DNA of 64,000 nucleotides from the NCBI GenBank assembly GCA_910589395.1, contig CAJUTL010000016.1:1-64000 (forward strand), read 5' to 3'. The notes below the pieces were generated by a model that was not told the DNA's origin, did not search any database, and worked only from the letters and a program-made list of their open reading frames with translations. Source of the stretch: an uncultured Oscillospiraceae bacterium. Lineage in GTDB: Bacteria; Bacillota_A; Clostridia; Oscillospirales; Acutalibacteraceae. Positions 27,710 through 36,387 of the stretch are shown piece after piece (the stretch's first letter is position 1; each line of letters opens with the position of its first letter). A program made the position numbers and the translations under genes.

Positions 27710-28591
27710 TTATCCCTTTACGCCGCCCAGTACCATACCGGTGGTAAAGTACTTTTGCAGCAGGGGATAAAAGCCCAGGATCGGGATCATGGCGATAAAG
27801 ATCTGAGCGCATTTTACAGTGCGGTCCGAGATCTCGCTGAGGGATTCTGCGTCCTTGATGGAAAGCATGGAAATATCCCGGTTTACCACCACTGTCTGTA
27901 AATAGCTTTGCAGCGGGTAATTGTCCGGGTTGTTCATCAGGATCAGCCCGTCAAACCAGGAATTCCAGTTGGTGACCAGGCAGAACAGGATCAGCGTGGC
28001 CAGGGAAGGGGTGGAAAGCGGCAGATAAATTCGGGCAAGGATCGTCCATTGTCCCGCGCCATCGATCAGCGCCGCTTCCTCCAGCTCCTTGGGAAGGGAA
28101 CGGAAAAAGTTCATCAGAATGATCATGTTGAACACAGGCAGGGCGCCTGGGATCACCAGGGCCCAGATAGTGTCGATGAGCCCGGTATTGTAAATGGTCA
28201 AAAACCAGGGAATCAGCCCGCCGCTGAACAGCATGGTAATGACAAAATACCAGGTAAAGATATTGCGGGCACGGAAGGCGCTTTTCCCTTTGGAAAGGGG
28301 ATAGGCCACCAGAACTGTCAGCAGCATATTTACGGGCACCGCCAGAAGAACGCGCTGGACGGCCACAAGGAAGGAACGGTAAAAGGCGGGTTTGCGAATC
28401 ACATACTGGTAGGATTTCCAGGTGAAATCCACCGGCCACAGCGTTACCTTGTTGGCCATTGCCGCCGCGCTGGAGCTGAGAGAGACTGCCAGCACATAGA
28501 CAAGAGGCAACAAGCAGCACAGCGCCGCCAGGATCAAAACGGTGTAATTGACAATGAGAAAGATCCTGCGACCAGGGGAAACATGCTTCAT
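27710..28591 (-). CDS. carbohydrate ABC transporter permease, LplC type
   Basis: A 293-residue permease with six membrane segments and the EAA loop ELEEAALIDGAGQWTILARI. The C-terminal TGMVLGGVKG and the N-terminal LPLVYVLAVSLSSSAA are typical of the LplC/YcjP group. It lies 14 bp after the LplB-type gene and 28 bp before the GH140-like gene, in one transcription unit on the - strand. Confidence 0.93.
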   Translation of the reverse strand: MKHVSPGRRIFLIVNYTVLILAALCCLLPLVYVLAVSLSSSAAAMANKVTLWPVDFTWKSYQYVIRKPAFYRSFLVAVQRVLLAVPVNMLLTVLVAYPLSKGKSAFRARNIFTWYFVITMLFSGGLIPWFLTIYNTGLIDTIWALVIPGALPVFNMIILMNFFRSLPKELEEAALIDGAGQWTILARIYLPLSTPSLATLILFCLVTNWNSWFDGLILMNNPDNYPLQSYLQTVVVNRDISMLSIKDAESLSEISDRTVKCAQIFIAMIPILGFYPLLQKYFTTGMVLGGVKG

Positions 28592-28604
28592 CGAGGATAC
28601 CTCC

Positions 28605-29519
28605 TTAGAAAATCTGATAGTCCGCGAACTTATATGCCAGCAGATAGGAAGTGGAGATCAGGGCAAAAGAGATCACAGACTTAAAAAGCCCCACCGCCGT
28701 GGCAATACTGTACTGTACCTGCTGCAAGCCCAGCCGGTACACCATGGTGTCGATAATATCCCCGGTGGCGTATACCTGTGGGGAAAGCAGATTATAGATC
28801 TGGTCGAACCCCGCGTTCAGAACATTTCCCAGAGCCAGCACAGTCATCAAAACAATGGTGGGCAAAATGCTGGGCAGAGTGATATGCAGGGTCTGTTTGA
28901 ACCTCCCAGCGCCATCTACCACGGCGGCCTCATACAGGGTGGGGTCGATCCCGGTCAGGGCGGCAAGATAGATGATGGTGCCGAAGCCGAATTCCTTCCA
29001 CACATCAGTGAAAACCATGGTGTAGGGGAACCAGCCGGCGTCCCCCAAAAAATAAATGGGTTCTATTCCGAAAGCCCCTAACAGCCGGTTGACGATCCCT
29101 TCCGTTGGGGAAAGCAGATCGATAAAAACGCCCGCCAGGATCACCCAGGAAAGGAAGTGGGGGAGATAGATCAAGGTCTGTACCGTTCTTTTGATGGGCG
29201 CTATGGCAACCTCATTCAGCATGAGAGCCACCAGAATGGGAACCACCAGACCGCCGATAATTTTTAAGATGGCGATGAAGAAGGTATTGAAAATAATGTT
29301 TGGGGTGTCCGGCATGGAAAAGATGTAGTCGAAATTGGAAAGTCCTGCCCAGGGAGAGCCAAAAATCCCCAGGGAGGGATCGAAGTCCTGAAAGGCCATC
29401 ACAAGGCCGCCCAGAGGAATGTACTGATAAATGAATACCACAATAATGCCTGGCAGCAGCATGAGATAAAAAGGAATTTCCCGTTTGAGCCTGCCGGCTT
29501 TCTGCATTTTCCGGTCCAT
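28605..29519 (-). CDS. sugar ABC transporter permease, LplB type
   Basis: A 304-residue permease with the LplB-type N-terminal block IPFYLMLLPGIIVVFIYQYI and EAA loop TLYEAAVVDGAGRFKQTLHI. It follows the binding-protein gene after a terminator-like hairpin. Together with the next gene and the lipoprotein it forms the second importer in this window that lacks a local ATPase. Confidence 0.93.
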   Translation of the reverse strand: MDRKMQKAGRLKREIPFYLMLLPGIIVVFIYQYIPLGGLVMAFQDFDPSLGIFGSPWAGLSNFDYIFSMPDTPNIIFNTFFIAILKIIGGLVVPILVALMLNEVAIAPIKRTVQTLIYLPHFLSWVILAGVFIDLLSPTEGIVNRLLGAFGIEPIYFLGDAGWFPYTMVFTDVWKEFGFGTIIYLAALTGIDPTLYEAAVVDGAGRFKQTLHITLPSILPTIVLMTVLALGNVLNAGFDQIYNLLSPQVYATGDIIDTMVYRLGLQQVQYSIATAVGLFKSVISFALISTSYLLAYKFADYQIF

Positions 29520-29580
29520 ACGCGATACGCTCCTTTCGTCAGGCGGAGGCAGTACACCGCCCGGTGCATATGTTTATCAG

Positions 29581-29614
29581 AAAAAATCCGCCGCCTTCTG
29601 GCGGCGGATCTTTT
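29581..29614 (-). terminator. hairpin between binding-protein and permease genes
   Basis: On the - strand the stem gatccgccgcc / ggcggcggatt with loop agaa is followed by tttttc. Placement after the binding-protein gene fits a partial terminator that keeps the lipoprotein in excess over the permeases. Confidence 0.85.
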
Positions 29615-29657
29615 CTAAAGGAGAAAACAAAATTTAGGAGAACCCTCGATTTTATTT

Positions 29658-31385
29658 TTATTGCGCGGAAGCGGCGTACCACTCATTGACCTCCGCCGTG
29701 ATCTGCTCGCCGCCCAGGCGGTTCCAATCGTTTACAAAGCTGTCAAAGGTGTCGATGGAAGCGCCCATGATGATCTTGGTGAATATCTCATTTTCCATTT
29801 TGCTGAGCACACCGGAATTTGCCACAATGTTGGAGCCCTTGGTCGCCATAGTCTCCGTGGGAGCGCCATAGAAAGCGTTGTAAAGGTAGGAGTTTTCCTT
29901 CTCGCACTGCTCCAGCACGGTAAAGGCGCCCTCTTCTCCGTAAATGGCGTTCATACACCAGTCGGCGCCAAGCACACTGCCGTTTAAGGTATTCACGATC
30001 TTCTCATAGTAAGAGGTCTCAATAGCGGACAGGCTGGAAGGATCGTCCTTTTCAATGGCTTCCAGGCAGTTTTTGTGGGTATCCAGGTTCTGGTACAGTT
30101 TCTCGCTCATGATAGGAGCGTATTTGAAGGCCTGGATCCCGTCCGGGGTTTCCCAATAGGTCAAAGGATCGGCATTTTCACCGAAAACCTTTTCATAGAA
30201 AAGGTTCAACATCTTTACTACTGCCTCGGGGTGCTCGCAATTCTTGTTGACCACCACGTAGTTGGATACCGGAATATCCACTACGGAAACAACGGGGCTG
30301 CCGTCCACGCTTGCCAGGGGGCAGGCGACCCAATCGGCGTTGGGGTCGTTATCCTTGCTGCTGTTTAAGGGCCAGGAGGGATTCCACATCATTCCCATTT
30401 CAATGCCGATCCGGCCGGAACTGGTGTATTCCGCTACCTTGCCGCCGTCCTTTGTACCGAATTCCGGATCGAAAATTCCCTTTTGGTACAGTTCCTGAAG
30501 CTTCAAAAGCGCGTCCTTCATCTCGGGCTGGATCGAGCCGTATACCACAGAGCCATCGTCATTCTGGAGCCACTTTCCGGGATAGGCGCCGTAGGCAAAG
30601 AAAATGCCGTCCGCTCCGGAAAAGGTGCTGAGAATGTCCTTTGTCAGGCCGATTCCGTAAGTATCGTTCTGGCCGTTTCCATCGGGATCGTTTTTCACAA
30701 AGGCCTCCGCCACAGCGGTGAGCTCGTCCATGGTAGCGGGCTTTTCCAGGCCCAGTTTTTTGAGCCAATCCTGGCGGATCCACAAAACAGGTACACGGTC
30801 CAGGCCCGTGGTGGCGTTGTGGGGCAGAGCCATCAGCTTACCGTTGAAATTCGCAGACTTGAATACGATATTGTCCAGCGGGCGGATCTCTTTCGTCAGG
30901 TCGGTGGCGTATTGATCAAAAGCGTCGTCCAGGGGGGCAATGCTCTCCTCTTTGGAATCCACCAGGCGCTGTAGCTGCTTCATGTCCACATTCATCAGGT
31001 CGGGCAGATCGTTGGTGGCGATCAAAACGTTGATCTTATCGCTGGCCTGTACCTGGGGAACGGTCCATTTGTACTCGATGTTGATGCCCAGCTCTTCCGC
31101 GTAGGCCCGGATCCAGGCGTTGTCCTCATAGCTTTCTCCTTCCTTGTATTTGATGGTGTCGTCCACTACAAAGATGGAGGAAATGCTGATGGGCGGGTCG
31201 TACTTTGCCATGGGATCAGCCGGTTCGGCCGCCTGACTGGAGGGTGCCGCCGCGGAGGACGAGGGTGTGTTTTTGCTTTCGGTCTGGCTGGAGGGAGAGC
31301 CGGGCTGCCCGCAGGCCGCCGTGCCCAGCAGCATGCTGGCGGCAAGGGCCAATCCGGCAGCTTTTTGGATCATTGCTTTTTTCAT
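29658..31385 (-). CDS. extracellular solute-binding lipoprotein (family 1, LplA type)
   Basis: A 575-residue lipoprotein with signal peptide MKKAMIQKAAGLALAASMLL and lipobox ending in TAAC (Cys about 25), then a Ser/Pro-rich linker and a long substrate-binding domain. It supplies the downstream LplB/LplC permeases. ATG 31385 has GAGGAGG just upstream on the - strand. Transcribed from the region 31400-31540, immediately next to a repeat element that separates it from the response regulator gene. Confidence 0.92.
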   Translation of the reverse strand: MKKAMIQKAAGLALAASMLLGTAACGQPGSPSSQTESKNTPSSSAAAPSSQAAEPADPMAKYDPPISISSIFVVDDTIKYKEGESYEDNAWIRAYAEELGINIEYKWTVPQVQASDKINVLIATNDLPDLMNVDMKQLQRLVDSKEESIAPLDDAFDQYATDLTKEIRPLDNIVFKSANFNGKLMALPHNATTGLDRVPVLWIRQDWLKKLGLEKPATMDELTAVAEAFVKNDPDGNGQNDTYGIGLTKDILSTFSGADGIFFAYGAYPGKWLQNDDGSVVYGSIQPEMKDALLKLQELYQKGIFDPEFGTKDGGKVAEYTSSGRIGIEMGMMWNPSWPLNSSKDNDPNADWVACPLASVDGSPVVSVVDIPVSNYVVVNKNCEHPEAVVKMLNLFYEKVFGENADPLTYWETPDGIQAFKYAPIMSEKLYQNLDTHKNCLEAIEKDDPSSLSAIETSYYEKIVNTLNGSVLGADWCMNAIYGEEGAFTVLEQCEKENSYLYNAFYGAPTETMATKGSNIVANSGVLSKMENEIFTKIIMGASIDTFDSFVNDWNRLGGEQITAEVNEWYAASAQ

Positions 31386-31543
31386 GTTGGAACCTCCTCT
31401 TGATTAGGCAGCTGGTTGCTGTCTATTGTTCTCAAAAAGAGTCTACCATATGAGAAAGAAATGATACAATATTTCCATTTCCAGATTGTTGCCCTCTGTC
31501 CAGTTCTTCTCCTTTTTTGTCGAAAAAAGGCCCCTCTATAAAG

Positions 31544-31856
31544 GAGCAATGAACAATTAGCAATGGAGTGCAAGGGCGCAAGCGTTGTAACCAACGCTCA
31601 GTAAATTATAGTTTATCTGCTCTTAGCCTCCCCTTATTTATAAGGGGAGGGGGACCGCCGAACGGCGGTGGAAGGGATAGTCACACGCAGAAAGTGGCAT
31701 AGAACCGCTAGTTAGAATCCCCTCAGTCACGGCGCAGCCGTGACAGCTCCCCTTATAAATAAGGGGAGCCGAAAGACGCTAAATATAAATTTAGCAAACT
31801 AAGTCCTTGCCCTTAAATTGCTCATTCCTCATTGCTCATTCCTGATTTCTAATTGT
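31544..31856. repeat. nested composite palindromic element, locus 2
   Basis: Layered inverted repeats: outer motif caattagcaatg...caagggc (about 31544-31582) mirrored by gcccttaaattgctcatt (about 31809-31856); middle taaattatagttta (31602-31615) mirrored by gctaaatataaatttagc (31778-31795); inner large dyad with ctccccttatttataagg (about 31628-31645) and ctccccttataaataagg (about 31747-31764). The inner family differs from the tgtcatt family at 1-1.5 kb and 52 kb, while the outer and middle layers are shared. The right end overlaps the stop codon of the response regulator gene. No gene is present here. Confidence 0.75.
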
Positions 31857-33471
31857 CCTCCCGGTCGGAACGCAGGCTCTCCTGATATTGCAGGGGCGTC
31901 ATGCCGGAAACCTTTTTGAAAAAACGGGTAAAGTAGGAAGAGGAGAAAAAGCCCACTGCCGCGGAGATATCCTTCATTTTCAGCTTTCCTTCGGCGATGA
32001 GGCGCTTTGCCTCCTCCAGCCGCTTTTCTGAAATGTAGGCGGAGAGGTTTCGCCCGGTTTGGGCGCGGAACAGGTCGGAAAGGTATTTGGGATTATAGTT
32101 GGAAAGCTCGGAAAGTCGGGAAAGGGAAAGATCTCCGTCCAGGTGGTTTCGGATATAGGACTTTACCGTTTCCACACAGCTGTGGGTTTGGGCATTGCTG
32201 GAGGCCTGCTGAAAGTCAAACAGCGCTTCTCCGAAGGCCAGATACCTGTCTTGGGGAAAAGGTCCGGAAAGCTCTGCCTGAGAAAGCTCTTGGGAAAGCA
32301 CGCGGGTTTGCGCCGTGGCTTTGGCGTGGGAAATCTGATTCAAGCAGGAGAGAAACAGCAGGTTCAATTCCAGCGCCAGCTCCCGGCCAATCTCCCTGCG
32401 TTGAGAGGAAAGTTCCAAAAGCGCTTCATAAAGGGCGGAAAGCCGTTTGGAAAAGGCTTCCCGATTTCCCGTTTCCAGATCTGCCTTCAAAAGCTGCATT
32501 TCTTTTTTGCAGGCTTCCTTTGCCCGGAAAAGGCTCGATTCCTGAGTGGGCGTATCCTTTTCGCCCGGCGCCACATAGATCAGGTTTTTCCCTGTGGAAA
32601 GCTGCAGGCGAAGGACAGATTTCAAATGCTGATATTCATAAAAGACCTGATCCCAGGCGGCGGGCTGTTCCGCCAGCACAAAGCAGAAGCTGCTTTGGCA
32701 TACCGTTTTCGCGGCGTCCAGCTCGTCGAAAATCAACTTGGGAAGGGCCTGGGTGATCGAGGGCGGCAGGGAGGCGCAGGGCTGTAAAAACCAGACAAAG
32801 CCCCCGCTTTCCTGATAGGCAAAGCACCGGGCCTTGTCTCTCAGCCGAATGGTCAGCAGATCGGTGAGCAGGTTCATTTGCAGCAGCGGGTCCTCTATAG
32901 GAGAAACAGGAGCCCCCAACAGTAAAGTGACCGGCTGCTCCGCCCGGAAGGGGATCTCCAGCGCATCAAAAATCTTTTGTGAGATTGGGGCGGCATCGCC
33001 GGCGATCACCCCGCTCCAGAGCTCCCGCAGCCGCAGAGCCCGAATGATTCCCAGCTGCTCCTGAGAGCGCATTCGCAAAGCTTTTTCCTTCAGTTCCTCC
33101 TCCATTTCCTGAACGCATTCCCCCACGGCCTTCAGAATGGCGTCGTGTCCTTCTGTTTTGAGCAGAAAGCGAACTCCGGGGTTTTTCAGCGCCGCATAGG
33201 CGTATTCAAATTCTTCGAAGGCGGTGAGAAACAAAATGCGGCAGTCGGGCCAGTTGACCCGTACCCGCCGCATCAGCTCCAGGCCATCGATCACGGGCAT
33301 TCGAATATCCGTAAGCAGAATATCAATGCGCTGCCGGTTCAGGATCTCCAAGGCCTGGGTGGCAAGGCAGGCCTTTTGTACCTCCAGCTCCCAGGGATTG
33401 CGCTCCTCCAGTAAAGTGGATAAGCCCTCCACGATCATGGGCTCATCGTCTACGATCAAAATGCGGTACAT
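31849..33471 (-). CDS. response regulator, receiver plus AraC-type HTH (YesN-like)
   Basis: About 540 residues: receiver at 2-118 with D8-D9, phospho-acceptor D55 (LLTDIRMP) and K105; a long middle region (about 120-430) of the type seen in large YesN proteins; an AraC-type double HTH at about 435-535 (LSRLSELSNYNPKYLSDLF, then AAVGFFSSSYFTRFFKK). It pairs with the kinase gene immediately upstream and presumably controls the adjacent importer/GH140 operon. ATG 33471 follows AAAAAGGAGG and starts 5 bp after the kinase stop; the longer frame overlaps the kinase gene. The stop codon TAG falls inside the end of the neighbouring repeat element. Confidence 0.92.
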   Translation of the reverse strand: MYRILIVDDEPMIVEGLSTLLEERNPWELEVQKACLATQALEILNRQRIDILLTDIRMPVIDGLELMRRVRVNWPDCRILFLTAFEEFEYAYAALKNPGVRFLLKTEGHDAILKAVGECVQEMEEELKEKALRMRSQEQLGIIRALRLRELWSGVIAGDAAPISQKIFDALEIPFRAEQPVTLLLGAPVSPIEDPLLQMNLLTDLLTIRLRDKARCFAYQESGGFVWFLQPCASLPPSITQALPKLIFDELDAAKTVCQSSFCFVLAEQPAAWDQVFYEYQHLKSVLRLQLSTGKNLIYVAPGEKDTPTQESSLFRAKEACKKEMQLLKADLETGNREAFSKRLSALYEALLELSSQRREIGRELALELNLLFLSCLNQISHAKATAQTRVLSQELSQAELSGPFPQDRYLAFGEALFDFQQASSNAQTHSCVETVKSYIRNHLDGDLSLSRLSELSNYNPKYLSDLFRAQTGRNLSAYISEKRLEEAKRLIAEGKLKMKDISAAVGFFSSSYFTRFFKKVSGMTPLQYQESLRSDREDN

Positions 33472-33475
33472 GATT

Positions 33476-35275
33476 TCAGCCTCCTTTTTCGGTTTCTTCA
33501 AGGGGGTCGGAAAGCGGAATATCGATTTCCACCCGCAGGCCGCCAAGCTCTGACCTCACAACGCGCATCAGACCGGACTTCCCAAAGCGAATGGAAAGGC
33601 GGCGGTAAAGATTGGAAAGAGCGCCCGCTGTAATAAGGTCCCGCGGCTGCACGCAGTTCTGCCGAGTCGCTATGAGATCCTCCTCTTTGAGCTCTTCGCC
33701 GTTGTCTTCTACAAACAGGGTAAGGGCCTTTCCCTTTTCCTGAAAGCCAACGTGAATGATCCCATCGGAAAGCTTGTTTCGCAGCCCGTGCTCCAACGCG
33801 TTTTCGATCAGCGGTTGCAGCAGCAGGGCGGGCAGCCGCAGGGCCTCCAGCTCCGGGCGGGGCAGTTCATCGATCTGAATGGTGATCCGGTTGGAAAAGC
33901 GGATCTCCTGGATCTCAGCGTAAATGCGGGCATATTTCAGCTCGCTGGAAAGCTTCACGTTCTCAGAGGCCTCCTTGGTAACAAAACGAAAATATTCCCC
34001 AAGCTTTTGAGAAAGCCGGGAAGCCAGCTCGCACCCTTCCGCCATGGAAATGGTGGAAATGGAGAAAAAGGCGTTGTAGAGAAAATGGGGATTGATCTTC
34101 TGCTGTAAGTGCTTTAATTCCGCCTGCTGGGTCAGAATGGTCTGCTCGCTCACCTCGTTATTGAGGCGGCAGATGGTGGAGATCATGGAATTAAAGCCCT
34201 CGTAAATATAGGCGAATTCTTCCGGCCCACGGTGCTCAATGACAGCGTTCAGCTTACCGTTCTCCACCCGGCGGAAGGCCGCCAAAAGTGTGCGCAGAGG
34301 CTTGTGTACGATTGCGTAAACAATGGAGGAAAACACAGCCAGCACAAAAATGGAAAACAGGAGAAACGCGATAAGCCAGTTTCGGTAAAAATGCAAAGGG
34401 GAAAAAATATTTTCCTCCGGCGTGTAGCTGAGCAGTGTGGCATCCAGCGCCTGAGAGTGCTGATAGCTTACCACATAAGGAGTTCCCTGATAGGTAAGGT
34501 GCAGGGAGCCTGACGCATCCGCATTAGAACGTTTCGCGATTTCTCCCGCCAGGTATGGGCCGATCTCCGCCCGGACTTCTTCCTCGGCGGTCGCTTCGCC
34601 AAACTGCAAATGGGCCTGCGTGCCGTACAGGGCTTCCCCCTTGCTGATGGTGTCGGTGAAGGAATCCAGATCCAGCTGAATGGTAAGGGCGAAGGCATCG
34701 AGGCCCCTGAGGGGTCTGGCGCTCAGATCCATGAGGTAGGGAGAAAGCAGCACCATATAGGGCTTTTCTGTATGGACCGTAATGGGAGAAGCCAAAATCT
34801 CCATACTCTCCCGAATAAATTCATACTCCTCGTCTGTCATAGTGGAAACGCCGCTTTTCCCGGAAATGGCAATCCCACTGGACAGGAACCAAACGGTGGC
34901 GTCCTTTACATAGACAGAGCTGGAGCAGAGGGTATTCATCTTTTCCTGTACGGAGCGCTCTGTAAAAACGATGTCGGAAAGAGACATATCGTCATAAGAA
35001 AAGCCCAGCGTGTTCAATTCAAAATCGTTGACTAGATTCAGCTGCTGGCTGCGGATATACTGGATATCGTTTTCCAGCACCTGCATATCATTTTTGATCT
35101 GCGCCTGATGAGAGGAAAAAATATTCTCCTGGATCAAATGGTAGCTTTTTTCATAGACCAGCAGGCTCATGGCGTATAAAAAAGAAAAAAGCAAAAGAAA
35201 CAGGAGCATCACGGTGCGAAAGGTGGAAGCGGTAAATACCCGTTTGACGCCGGAAAGTAGAGAGGCACTGTGCAT
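33476..35275 (-). CDS. sensor histidine kinase, YesM family
   Basis: A 599-residue kinase: first membrane segment about 20-42, an extracytoplasmic sensor of roughly 250 residues, a second segment around 297-320, HAMP-like region, then His_kinase (LQQKINPHFLYNAF, phospho-acceptor H397) and HATPase domain (LLQPLIENALEHGL, VEDNGE). The asparagine of the N-box and most of the G1 region are present, but the second glycine box is less canonical than in the first kinase. Upstream partner of the YesN-like regulator. Likely senses an oligosaccharide handled by the minus-strand importer. Confidence 0.92.
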   Translation of the reverse strand: MHSASLLSGVKRVFTASTFRTVMLLFLLLFSFLYAMSLLVYEKSYHLIQENIFSSHQAQIKNDMQVLENDIQYIRSQQLNLVNDFELNTLGFSYDDMSLSDIVFTERSVQEKMNTLCSSSVYVKDATVWFLSSGIAISGKSGVSTMTDEEYEFIRESMEILASPITVHTEKPYMVLLSPYLMDLSARPLRGLDAFALTIQLDLDSFTDTISKGEALYGTQAHLQFGEATAEEEVRAEIGPYLAGEIAKRSNADASGSLHLTYQGTPYVVSYQHSQALDATLLSYTPEENIFSPLHFYRNWLIAFLLFSIFVLAVFSSIVYAIVHKPLRTLLAAFRRVENGKLNAVIEHRGPEEFAYIYEGFNSMISTICRLNNEVSEQTILTQQAELKHLQQKINPHFLYNAFFSISTISMAEGCELASRLSQKLGEYFRFVTKEASENVKLSSELKYARIYAEIQEIRFSNRITIQIDELPRPELEALRLPALLLQPLIENALEHGLRNKLSDGIIHVGFQEKGKALTLFVEDNGEELKEEDLIATRQNCVQPRDLITAGALSNLYRRLSIRFGKSGLMRVVRSELGGLRVEIDIPLSDPLEETEKGG

Positions 35276-35403
35276 GAAATCGCCGCCTTTTCAGAGGGTC
35301 CCGTCCCGAAAAAAGCCCTCGAATTTTCACGAAACTTGTCGGAATGTATCGCATTATAGCACTTTCTGTTCCGGCCTGACAAGGAAATTTTAACGGGCGG
35401 ACT

Positions 35404-36081
35404 CTAAAGCCTGATCTCCACCGCCTCGTCCAGTACCATGGAATTCGGGGAAACCAGGCAGTCGTAAGCGAGAAGCTGTACGCCGTGGGAAGCGGCAAAG
35501 CGGAGGGCCTTTGCGAATTCCGGGTCGGTAACGGCGTTCGGCTCAAAATACCTTGGTCCCTTCATCTGAATGACGAACAGCGCGCAGGCACGGTAGCCCT
35601 GCTCCACGCAGCGGCAAAGCTCTCTGAGATGCTTTGTGCCCCGTTCGGTGGGCGCGTCAGGAAAACGAACCACGCCGTTTTCTTCCAGGGTAACGCCCTT
35701 CACTTCCAGAAACCATTTTTCATTCTGCCCTGTTTCGGCGTAAAAATCAAACCGGGAATTGCCGAATTTTTGTTCCGCACGCAGCAGGATAAGCTCCGGA
35801 AGCAGCCGGGGCAGGGCCTCCGCCGCAGCCTTGTTGGGGGCTTGGCTGTCCATATTGATCAGAAGCTCTCCCTTTCTCACGGCAATGAGATCATACAGGG
35901 TTTTCCTGGCGGGATTTTCGCTTTTTTCCACATATACCTCCGCTCCCGGAACTAAAAGCTCCCGGCAGCGTCCCGTGTTTTTTACATGGCAAACGCAAAC
36001 CTCCCCATTGATTTTTACCTGGGCGATAAAGCGATTGGGCCGGGAAAGAAAGCTCCCGGGAAGCACGGTTTTGTAAGTCAT
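35404..36081 (-). CDS. sfsA: DNA/RNA nuclease SfsA family protein
   Basis: A 225-residue member of the SfsA family, recognised by RPNRFIAQV near the N-terminus, HVKNTGRCRELL, GNSRFDFY, EVKGVTLEENGVVRFPDAPTERG and HLRELC. The family was named for stimulation of maltose metabolism in E. coli; the fold combines an OB-like domain with a nuclease-like domain. ATG 36081 is preceded on the - strand by GGAGG. It is monocistronic as far as can be seen and shares a divergent 306-bp intergenic region with the xylosidase gene. Confidence 0.93.
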   Translation of the reverse strand: MTYKTVLPGSFLSRPNRFIAQVKINGEVCVCHVKNTGRCRELLVPGAEVYVEKSENPARKTLYDLIAVRKGELLINMDSQAPNKAAAEALPRLLPELILLRAEQKFGNSRFDFYAETGQNEKWFLEVKGVTLEENGVVRFPDAPTERGTKHLRELCRCVEQGYRACALFVIQMKGPRYFEPNAVTDPEFAKALRFAASHGVQLLAYDCLVSPNSMVLDEAVEIRL

Positions 36082-36387
36082 GGAAAAACCTCCGCAAAAT
36101 TTCAGGATAGGTCTTGCTCTAAACGGTAGAAAGCTTTATACTAGACAGAAAGAAGCAAGGTGATTTGTTCTTTTCCGAAAGTGCAAAAGAGCTGCCCTGG
36201 CTCCTTCGTGAATTTTAGTATAGCATATTTTTCGAGAGAAAGAAAAGAACAAATCAGAGCTCTATATTATGGTAACTTAAATTAAATATGTAAATCAAAG
36301 TAAATGCGGTGTTTGCAATAAGATAGTTAAAATTCTTTGATGTATTGCTGGGTTTTATAAACAAAAATCAGAAAAGGAGTGACCGGC
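36082..36387. other. divergent intergenic region between sfsA and the xylosidase gene
   Basis: An AT-rich stretch that must contain promoters for both flanking genes. I see the sfsA ribosome binding site at its left edge and AAAAGGAG at its right edge, but no convincing -35/-10 pair with correct spacing. No repeat or RNA feature is recognised. Confidence 0.4.
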
